Shown one piece after another: positions 1 to 4,890 of a stretch of DNA of 5,625 nucleotides (the first letter of the stretch is position 1; every line of letters begins with the position of its first letter). The position numbers were made by a program, and so were the translations under genes. The DNA is from Balneolia bacterium (GTDB lineage Bacteria; Bacteroidota; Rhodothermia; Balneolales; Cyclonatronaceae): NCBI GenBank assembly GCA_003566395.1, contig PXDL01000457.1, forward strand, positions 1 to 5,625, read 5' to 3'. The notes under the pieces were generated by a model. The model worked only from the letters and a program-made list of their open reading frames with translations. It was not told the origin of the DNA and made no database searches.

Positions 1-277
1 CAAGCTCGATGATCAGAATCTCATCGTTTCTGTCCCGGGATATTTCAAGGCTTCTTTCTACATAGTTCAGCGTCGTAGGGCCGATTGTGCCCTCAATTCG
101 CATCACGGAAACGGTTGACGCATCACGTTCCGGCTCAGCTTCATTTTGAATCACATGACCCGGGGCGATTTCGCTCGACCCAGCAACCGCGTTTATCACA
201 AAGAACCCGACAAAAAATATACCCAGAATGTAGATTAGGTTCCTGAACTGCAGATATATCAGCGAATGAGTCATCAT
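1..277 (-). CDS. NfeD-like membrane-bound serine protease, N-terminal part (cut by window edge)
   Basis: This reading frame is open from an ATG at 277 to the left edge, giving about 92 residues with no stop. An in-frame TAG at 314-316 limits upstream extension, and a second ATG follows at once (272-274). The protein starts with a short polar stretch, then a hydrophobic segment at about residues 12-31 that looks like a signal anchor or uncleaved signal peptide. After a Glu/Pro-rich linker comes a beta-alpha unit reading VMRIEGTIGPTTLNYVERSL, followed by a strand ending ILIIEL. This matches the start of the ClpP/crotonase-fold protease domain of NfeD-type proteins, where the next residues are usually DTPGG and then the catalytic Ser and Lys. 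Those lie outside the window, so activity cannot be judged. NfeD proteases act at the membrane and are linked to membrane-protein quality control and stomatin partners (family knowledge). The family call rests on this short N-terminal motif only. Confidence 0.7.
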   Translation of the reverse strand, partial: MMTHSLIYLQFRNLIYILGIFFVGFFVINAVAGSSEIAPGHVIQNEAEPERDASTVSVMRIEGTIGPTTLNYVERSLEISRDRNDEILIIEL

Positions 278-468
278 GATTGACAGCAGCTTGTAAAAGT
301 TAGAGTAGTCTTTCTACCGGATAGTAATCCGAAAACATCATCACAGACCCGGCTGTGCATTATCTGAAGGCGTTGCATAACGGTTCATTTATCCGTCTTC
401 TGTCTTTTCTCAATTTATAAACGCCATACCCAAATAAAGCGTTTCTTGTTATGAATCCCAAGAAGATA

Positions 469-507
469 GAAAGTCCGGATGTCGAAACAGAAAAAAATCC
501 GACTTTC
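469..507. repeat. Imperfect inverted repeat upstream of the lipoprotein gene
   Basis: The left arm GAAAGTCCGGAT (469-480) pairs with the right arm ATCCGACTTTC (497-507). This gives 11 base pairs with one bulged C and a 16-base, A-rich loop. No T-run follows the right arm on the plus strand, so it does not look like an ordinary intrinsic terminator for plus-strand transcription. It lies just before the candidate promoter at 519-547, a position that suits an upstream regulator-binding site. Its function is unknown. Confidence 0.5.
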
Positions 508-518
508 CACTAATACCT

Positions 519-547
519 TTTACACTTTTTCTCCGCATTAATAGCAT
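519..547 (+). promoter_or_regulatory. Candidate sigma70-like promoter for the lipoprotein gene
   Basis: TTTACA (519-524) matches the -35 consensus at 5 of 6 positions. It is followed after 17 bases by TAGCAT (542-547), which matches the -10 consensus at 4 of 6. Transcription would start near 554, leaving a leader of about 22 bases. Bacteroidota-type organisms often use a different promoter consensus, so this is only a candidate. Confidence 0.3.
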
Positions 548-575
548 ACCTTAACCATTTAACTCCATTGACCCT

Positions 576-1106
576 ATGAAAAATCTTCTACTCTCTGTTC
601 TTTTGATTGTTCTTTCACTTTCGCTCCTCTCCTGCTCCGACAGCTCCACAGGCCCATCCACCCCTGGCGACGATAACGGTGATGTAAATGCAAGCTTTAC
701 CGTATCGGGCGAAGTTGAAGGCAATAAAACGGGTTTTGGAGAGGCCTATTTTCAGGTATTGGATGAAGGCCTTGATTTTGAACTCTACATTGAGGGAGAA
801 AACTTCGAGCTCTACATTCAGACGCTTGGTTTTCTGAACGCAAACTCTGTGGAAGCACGCACCTATCAAATCGGAAGTTTTGAGAGTGAACTCAACGCCG
901 GATTTGATTTCACTGGAGATGACGACATCACCTTCGATACCTTTATCGAAGGCACCGGCGGCACCTTAACGATTTCTTCAGTTGCCCCTGGGCGTATGGC
1001 GGGTACCTTTCAATTTACCGCCTCGGCCTACATGGCCGAAACAGACAGTTTCGCTACCGTTACAATTGAAGAAGGAGTGTTCAACGTGCAGCTGATCGAA
1101 TTTTGA
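576..1106 (+). CDS. Small lipoprotein of unknown function, predicted beta-rich
   Basis: The 176-residue product begins with a classic lipoprotein signal: Lys2, a Leu/Ser/Val-rich core, and the lipobox LLSC with Cys20 as the predicted lipidated residue. A Ser/Thr/Gly/Pro/Asp linker follows (about 21-38). The mature part is acidic, has almost no basic residues, and alternates hydrophobic and polar residues, with Gly- and Thr-rich turns, as in a beta-sandwich. The C-terminal pattern (a TLTISS strand, then MAGTFQFTASA near 141-151, then a final strand with EEGVFNV) resembles the layout of small beta-sandwich lipoproteins in the Bacteroidota such as DUF6252-like proteins. That likeness is from memory and weak. 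It is probably anchored in the outer or inner membrane facing the periplasm or surface. It has no catalytic motif that I recognise. It seems to be a single-gene unit; the next gene starts 58 bases later with its own candidate promoter. Confidence 0.85.
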   Translation: MKNLLLSVLLIVLSLSLLSCSDSSTGPSTPGDDNGDVNASFTVSGEVEGNKTGFGEAYFQVLDEGLDFELYIEGENFELYIQTLGFLNANSVEARTYQIGSFESELNAGFDFTGDDDITFDTFIEGTGGTLTISSVAPGRMAGTFQFTASAYMAETDSFATVTIEEGVFNVQLIEF

Positions 1107-1130
1107 AAACCACGACAAAAGTATTAAATT
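1103..1130 (+). promoter_or_regulatory. Candidate promoter of the Xre-RES module
   Basis: TTGAAA (1103-1108), overlapping the lipoprotein stop codon, and TAAATT (1125-1130) are spaced 16 bases apart and resemble -35 and -10 boxes. The predicted start near 1137 falls inside the palindrome GACAGTTGTC. A repressor bound there would block transcription, as expected for toxin-antitoxin autoregulation. This rests on consensus matching only. Confidence 0.3.
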
Positions 1131-1145
1131 TTATGACAGTTGTCG
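1113..1145. promoter_or_regulatory. Operator-like inverted repeats before the antitoxin gene
   Basis: Two overlapping symmetries are visible. CGACAA (1113-1118) and TTGTCG (1140-1145) are perfect inverted copies 21 bases apart. GACAGTTGTC (1135-1144) is itself a palindrome with 4-base arms and a 2-base centre. The three GACA/TGTC half-sites sit 20-50 bases before the antitoxin start and overlap the candidate -10 and start site. Xre-type antitoxins commonly bind such repeats in complex with the toxin and repress their own operon (family knowledge). That this antitoxin binds here is inference. Confidence 0.4.
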
Positions 1146-1164
1146 GGTTTCAATAAATGTAACA

Positions 1165-1596
1165 ATGAGCGCCATGTCTTACAATATAATCCGGGAAACA
1201 GAAATCCCATACGTAAGTGAAGATAAAACACGAGAGTTCATGAAGATGGCTCGTAAAGGCCTATCCATCAACGATTTTCAGCTTCTCGCAGAATCAGCAC
1301 CGCTTTCACTTTCGGAGTGGAGTCACATGCTCAATATTTCCGAAAGGAGTCTTCAGCGCTATCAAAAATCCGGTCATACGTTTTCTCTTCCAGAGTCCGA
1401 GAAACTGCTCAGGTTGGCACATCTTTTCAATAAAGGGAAATCCGTATTCGGTGAACCCCAAAAGTTCTTCGCCTGGCTGAAACATCCCAATGCTATCTTC
1501 AGCGGAGATACGCCCCAAAGTCTGCTCAACAGCTCCTTTGGTCTGGAGCTCGTTCTCGACGAACTCACGCGCATAGAACACGGGGTGTTCGTCTAA
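1165..1596 (+). CDS. Xre/MbcA/ParS-family antitoxin (DUF2384) of a RES toxin-antitoxin pair
   Basis: This 143-residue protein has the two-part layout of the family. After an N-terminal extension (1-35), an Xre-like helix-turn-helix region spans about 38-85, with the recognition-type segment NISERSLQRYQKSG at 57-70. The C-terminal toxin-binding domain (about 94-143) carries the typical run of VFGEPQKFFAWL, then HPNAIFSGDTPQSLL, then a G126-to-V143 helix and tail ending in RIEHGVFV. In the family this C-terminal part sits over the toxin active site and blocks NAD+ access, and the N-terminal part binds the promoter (family knowledge). The toxin gene begins 16 bases after the stop, so the two are almost surely co-transcribed. 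The ATG at 1165 was taken as start; Met4 (1174) is a possible alternative. No strong Shine-Dalgarno sequence precedes it. Length and motifs look complete. Confidence 0.92.
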   Translation: MSAMSYNIIRETEIPYVSEDKTREFMKMARKGLSINDFQLLAESAPLSLSEWSHMLNISERSLQRYQKSGHTFSLPESEKLLRLAHLFNKGKSVFGEPQKFFAWLKHPNAIFSGDTPQSLLNSSFGLELVLDELTRIEHGVFV

Positions 1597-1612
1597 CTCA
1601 ACTACGGGCACC

Positions 1613-2074
1613 ATGGATGTGTATCGCGTGGCCAAAAAACGATGGTGTGAGGATTTGTCCGGTGAGGGTGCACGGCGAGCAGGAGGACGTTGGAACAGCA
1701 AAGAAATCCCCGTTCTCTACGCATCCGAACATCGCTCACTCTGTTGTCTTGAGCTTTTGGTACACATTCCCTTAACCACAGCACCAACCGAACTGATGCT
1801 GATTACCATCGGGGTGCCGGATTCTTTTCCCGTGCGTGTGGTCCGGCAATCAGAACTGCCGTCATCCTGGAACGAGCCCGTACCGGATTCATTCACACGG
1901 CAACTTGGAGATGAACTTCTGACTTCGCAAGCTTACGGCTGCATCAAAGTGCCGTCATCCGTTATGGAAGAGGAGTACAATGTGCTGCTCAATCCGGGAT
2001 TTACAGATTACCAGGAAGTGTCTATAAAAGATATTCGTCCCCTGCATTTGGACCGGTATTTCGGGAACATGTAA
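1613..2074 (+). CDS. RES-domain toxin (NAD+-consuming) of an Xre-RES toxin-antitoxin pair
   Basis: The 153-residue product covers the whole RES domain, starting with the usual short strand VYRV. Then come S16-G-E-G19 and GGRWN with Arg26, Tyr36 in VLYAS, and Glu47 in LELLVH. Near the C-terminus the sequence IKVPSSVMEEEYNVLLNP contains the conserved Ser, probably Ser115. Arg, Glu and Ser are the residues that name the family, and all are present, so the toxin looks intact. Characterised relatives (MbcT, Res) degrade NAD+ and cause growth arrest or death unless their antitoxin is bound, while ParT modifies phosphoribosyl pyrophosphate synthetase (family knowledge). Which reaction this one performs cannot be read from the sequence. 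ATG 1613 places VYRV at residues 3-6, which fits the family N-terminus. It lies 16 bases after the antitoxin stop, in the standard antitoxin-then-toxin order. Confidence 0.92.
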   Translation: MDVYRVAKKRWCEDLSGEGARRAGGRWNSKEIPVLYASEHRSLCCLELLVHIPLTTAPTELMLITIGVPDSFPVRVVRQSELPSSWNEPVPDSFTRQLGDELLTSQAYGCIKVPSSVMEEEYNVLLNPGFTDYQEVSIKDIRPLHLDRYFGNM

Positions 2075-2175
2075 AACTTCGACCCGGGAAAACTCAGTGT
2101 AAATCGGAATCTTGCAATTAACCCATTTCTCCGCTATCGTCGAGCAGTTATCCGAACCTTAACATAATTGTTAGT

Positions 2176-3858
2176 ATGAATACCAGATTTCTACTTTTTA
2201 TTGCAGCATCGATTTTGTTAATCACTTCCTGCACTTCTCAGGACGAAGCCGACCTGATTCTCACAAACGGCGTTATTTATACCATGGATGATGCCAATCC
2301 TGAAACAGAGGCCGTCGCCATTAAAGACGGCCGTATTCTCTCTGCGGGCAGCAACGAAGAAATTATGGCCTACCGAACCGGAACTACCGAAGTTATTGAT
2401 CTTAACGGAGCCTTTGCAACGCCGGGCTTTATAGAAGGCCATGCTCATTTTTATGGTATCGGCAGCGCCCGGCTTCAGCTCGACCTGCTTGGCGTTGAAA
2501 GCTGGCAGGAAATTGTAAACATGGTGGAAGCGGCCGTTTTAGAATCCGAGCCGGGAGCGCTTATTCTCGGCCGAGGCTGGCATCAAAACGACTGGACCGA
2601 AAACCCTGCCCGCATGATCGGCGATTTGCCTCATCATCAGAAGCTAAGTGAGGTTTCCCCGGAGAACCCCGTTGTTCTTACTCACGCAAGCGGACATATG
2701 AGCTTCGCCAATACCCTCGCGATGGAAATGGCCGGCGTGGATGTCGATACAGAAGATCCCTCCGGCGGTGAAATTGTGCGCGATGAAAACGGTCAGCCTT
2801 CAGGTGCTTTTCGGCAGCGCGCATCCGGACTGCTGTCTCCGGTTACCGACGCCTGGGATCCCGACATTGCCTCCGTTATGCAAACGGCGGTACACGAAGC
2901 TTTGAGAAACGGTATCACCACTTTTGGTGATGCCGGAACTCCGGTCAATCGTATTAAGCAAATGATGGAGCAGCACCGGGAATCACCGCTTGATCTGCGG
3001 CTCCATCTCATGGTTCGCGATGATAACAACACGATGCGCCGGGAACTCCATGAAGTTAGCGGAGCTATAGAAAATGATCCCTATTTCTCAGTGACCGGTA
3101 TAAAAAAAGCGATAGACGGCGCGCTCGGCACCCACGGGGCATGGCTGCTTGAACCCTATTCCGACCGACCCGAGACCTCCGGATTCAACACAACACCGCT
3201 TGATGAAATCAGGGAAGCAGGAGAGCTGGCTATTGAGCATAATCTTCAGCTTGCCGTACATGCAATCGGCGACCGTGGGAATCGTGAAGCCCTCGATTTA
3301 TACGAAGAGCTTTGGGAACATGCCATGCTTGCCGGATCTGACCTCAGATGGAGAATTGAGCACGCTCAGCATTTGCATCCGGATGATATCCCTCGTTTTG
3401 CCGAACTTGGCGTTATCGCTTCCATGCAGGGAATTCATGCGGTATCGGACGGTCCCTGGGTTCCACGCCGGGTTGGAGCCGAACGAGCGGCCGTCGGGGC
3501 GTATGCCTGGCGAAGCCTGCTGGATTCAGGTGCCGTAATTATAAACGGAAGCGACGCGCCCGTTGAACGAATCAATCCTGTTCCAAGCTTCGCAGGATCA
3601 GTAACGAGAGAAATGGCCGATGGAGACACTTTCTATCCGGAACAGGCCAAGACACGTGAAGAAGCACTACGATCCTATACATCGGATGCGGCTTACGGGA
3701 TTTTCAGGGAAACGGAGCTTGGATCGCTCTCGGAAGGCAAATTCGCCGATATCGTAGTGTGGTCTCAAAATCTGATGACCGTTGAGGAAGCCGAAATGAC
3801 GACTACCGAGGTCCTGCTCACAATTGTAGGTGGTGAGGTAAAATACCGCAGGGAATAA
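2176..3858 (+). CDS. Lipoprotein amidohydrolase, YtcJ-like (amidohydrolase family 3)
   Basis: The 560-residue protein has a lipoprotein signal with lipobox ITSC (Cys19), so it should be exported and membrane-anchored. The rest is a full metal-dependent hydrolase of the YtcJ-like amidohydrolase 3 group. An N-terminal beta-sandwich part (ADLILTNGVIYTMD) leads to PGFIEGHAHF, with metal ligands His89 and His91, then GRGWHQNDW (132-140) and HASGHMSFANT (170-180). Further on are IDGALGTHGAWL (313-324), VHAIGDRGN with His362 and Asp366, RIEHAQHL with His396, and GSDAPVE with Asp460 as the likely catalytic aspartate. A final sandwich part, from about 510, closes the fold. Members hydrolyse amide or related C-N bonds, but substrates are mostly unknown, so none is assigned here. 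CATAAT at 2163-2168 could be a -10 box; it would give an almost leaderless mRNA. The gene lies 101 bases after the toxin gene and is probably transcribed separately. Its stop is 12 bases from the stop of the convergent next gene. Confidence 0.92.
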   Translation: MNTRFLLFIAASILLITSCTSQDEADLILTNGVIYTMDDANPETEAVAIKDGRILSAGSNEEIMAYRTGTTEVIDLNGAFATPGFIEGHAHFYGIGSARLQLDLLGVESWQEIVNMVEAAVLESEPGALILGRGWHQNDWTENPARMIGDLPHHQKLSEVSPENPVVLTHASGHMSFANTLAMEMAGVDVDTEDPSGGEIVRDENGQPSGAFRQRASGLLSPVTDAWDPDIASVMQTAVHEALRNGITTFGDAGTPVNRIKQMMEQHRESPLDLRLHLMVRDDNNTMRRELHEVSGAIENDPYFSVTGIKKAIDGALGTHGAWLLEPYSDRPETSGFNTTPLDEIREAGELAIEHNLQLAVHAIGDRGNREALDLYEELWEHAMLAGSDLRWRIEHAQHLHPDDIPRFAELGVIASMQGIHAVSDGPWVPRRVGAERAAVGAYAWRSLLDSGAVIINGSDAPVERINPVPSFAGSVTREMADGDTFYPEQAKTREEALRSYTSDAAYGIFRETELGSLSEGKFADIVVWSQNLMTVEEAEMTTTEVLLTIVGGEVKYRRE

Positions 3859-3870
3859 TCTTAAAGAGTA

Positions 3871-4443
3871 TCAGGGTACAATCCATGTGCCCTGCCAGCT
3901 TCCCCGGTTAAAGCGGCACCGCATTCTTAGATGATGGTCTTTGTGGAGTTGAAGGGCCGTCATCTCGGTTGCTTCTGCACGGATTAGGGCAAAATAATTC
4001 ACCTGATCGAAGTCCCAGTGTTCCGGCTCTTGGAATGAAGGACCGAGATTTTCTCCGGGTGATGCTTTGGTTGTGTACAATGCACGGCCTCTCCCTTTAA
4101 TACCGGCGTTATGCTTTTCGTGCTGCTTTCCGGTAGTGATGCACTCAAGGCTGCAACCTATAGTAACCTGCAGCTGCCGCCCGGGATCCCAAAACTGTAA
4201 ACAACCTGAAGGGTTTTCCCTGATGTGCGATACCTTGTCACTTCGGCTATCGGTGTACATCAAGAGTGTATTTTGGTCATCGGCTTCTCTTAATACCACA
4301 ATTCGGCTTTGCGGCTTGGCATCTTTGGATGAAGTCGATAACGTAAGAAGCCTAAACGGATGGTTAGAATCTCCTACGGCACTGCGTATATGACTCCAGA
4401 TTTGTGTCGCGTTTTTTTCAGGGGGATATTCGATGCTTATCAT
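3871..4443 (-). CDS. Pyridoxamine 5'-phosphate oxidase-like FMN-binding protein (Alr4036 type)
   Basis: The 190-residue product shows the split-barrel flavin-binding pattern. FRLLTLSTSS (30-39) is followed by SRIVVLR (46-52), TDSRSDKV (64-71, with Arg67 and Lys70 placed to bind FMN phosphate) and LQFWDPGRQLQ (82-92). The C-terminal part has NYFALIRAEATEMTALQL and then a run rich in basic residues ending in WIVP. This matches Alr4036-type members of the pyridoxamine-phosphate-oxidase superfamily better than true PdxH, whose usual C-terminal substrate-binding motif I do not see. The residues expected for FMN binding are present, but the substrate is unknown, so vitamin B6 synthesis should not be assumed. 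The enzyme has no signal peptide and is probably cytoplasmic. It is divergent from the rhodopsin gene and convergent with the amidohydrolase, hence likely transcribed alone. ATG 4443 is the only start that keeps the full N-terminus. Confidence 0.85.
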   Translation of the reverse strand: MISIEYPPEKNATQIWSHIRSAVGDSNHPFRLLTLSTSSKDAKPQSRIVVLREADDQNTLLMYTDSRSDKVSHIRENPSGCLQFWDPGRQLQVTIGCSLECITTGKQHEKHNAGIKGRGRALYTTKASPGENLGPSFQEPEHWDFDQVNYFALIRAEATEMTALQLHKDHHLRMRCRFNRGSWQGTWIVP

Positions 4444-4739
4444 TACAACCGGATGACCAAGGATTATTTATCGATATAAGTTTATAAATAACAGTTTATT
4501 AACATTGTATCATTTCATAATTTCAGAATTTATTCCAGTAGAAACTTCTATCATGTAAATAACTCCGGGCCAATAAGATAAACAGGATTTTTACCACAAA
4601 ATATATTGAGCTAAATATATAAACAATTCCATGAATTATTGGTCTTACCAAACACGAAAAAACAAACCTTAAACCCTATCACATCTGAATTCGTTCATTA
4701 TTAGTGATTAAATCTTTAATTAATTGTAACACATAAAAT

Positions 4740-4745
4740 TATACT
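4740..4745 (+). promoter_or_regulatory. Possible -10 box for the rhodopsin gene
   Basis: TATACT matches the TATAAT consensus at 5 of 6 positions, but no good -35 box lies 16-18 bases upstream. If used, transcription would start near 4752 and the mRNA would have a leader of about 139 bases containing the inverted repeats at 4789-4864. This is a weak call in AT-rich DNA. Confidence 0.2.
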
Positions 4746-4788
4746 TATTTCGTCATAAAAATATCACAATAACCAAACGAATTTTAAT

Positions 4789-4864
4789 GGGTTCATGTTA
4801 ACCCCACCATACATTCATGGACCGGGTTATTCACCAAAACATTAACCCACTCTGTACCATGAAC
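4789..4864. repeat. Cluster of GGGTT/AACCC half-sites and nested inverted repeats before the rhodopsin gene
   Basis: Three adjacent inverted repeats are seen. GGGTT (4789-4793) and AACCC (4800-4804) have a 6-base spacer. CCAT (4807-4810) and ATGG (4817-4820) have a 6-base spacer. GGGTTA (4824-4829) and TAACCC (4843-4848) have a 13-base spacer. An outer pair, GTTCATG (4791-4797) and CATGAAC (4858-4864), encloses the second and third. The cluster ends 26 bases before the rhodopsin ATG. It could be paired operator sites or a structured mRNA leader. Confidence 0.45.
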
Positions 4865-4890
4865 ATCCAAACACTAAAACAAATGCGACT

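Larger units (their letters stand above)
278..575. other. Divergent intergenic region between the NfeD-like gene and the lipoprotein gene
   Basis: This 298-base spacer has no credible coding frame and no recognisable RNA gene. It must carry the promoters of both flanking genes. On the NfeD side are two small hairpin-forming repeats: CGGAT/ATCCG at 318-322 and 327-331 with a 4-base loop, and CACAG/CTGTG at 342-346 and 353-357 with a 6-base loop. On the lipoprotein side are a longer imperfect inverted repeat (469-507) and a candidate promoter (519-547), listed separately. Confidence 0.6.
4444..4890. other. Long AT-rich divergent intergenic region before the rhodopsin gene
   Basis: This 447-base stretch is much richer in A and T than the flanking genes and has no credible protein-coding frame on either strand. 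It should hold the promoters of the flavoprotein gene (left) and the rhodopsin gene (right). The left part has runs of TTTATAA/TATATA-type sequence, including two near-copies of AAATATAT (4599-4606 and 4613-4620). The last 100 bases are less AT-rich and contain the repeats listed separately. I see no tRNA and no known riboswitch class. Confidence 0.6.

Noticed and set aside
1306..1701. A 131-codon open frame on the minus strand across the toxin-antitoxin genes
   Set aside because: It is antisense to two proteins with clear family motifs, and its product resembles no family I know.
3149..3538. A 129-codon open frame on the plus strand in another frame within the amidohydrolase gene
   Set aside because: The overlapping frame carries conserved amidohydrolase motifs throughout this stretch, so this is a shadow frame.
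3848..3895. GCAGGG/CCCTGC inverted repeat across the convergent stop codons as a bidirectional terminator
   Set aside because: The loop of 36 bases is too long for the 6-base stem and no T-run follows on either strand.
4067..4393. A 108-codon plus-strand frame opposite the flavoprotein gene
   Set aside because: The minus-strand frame has the flavin-binding motifs; the plus-strand product is Cys/Ser/Leu-rich with no family pattern.
4631..4672. A 13-codon frame that could be a leader peptide in the intergenic region
   Set aside because: There is no ribosome-binding site or attenuator-like structure next to it, and short frames are expected by chance.
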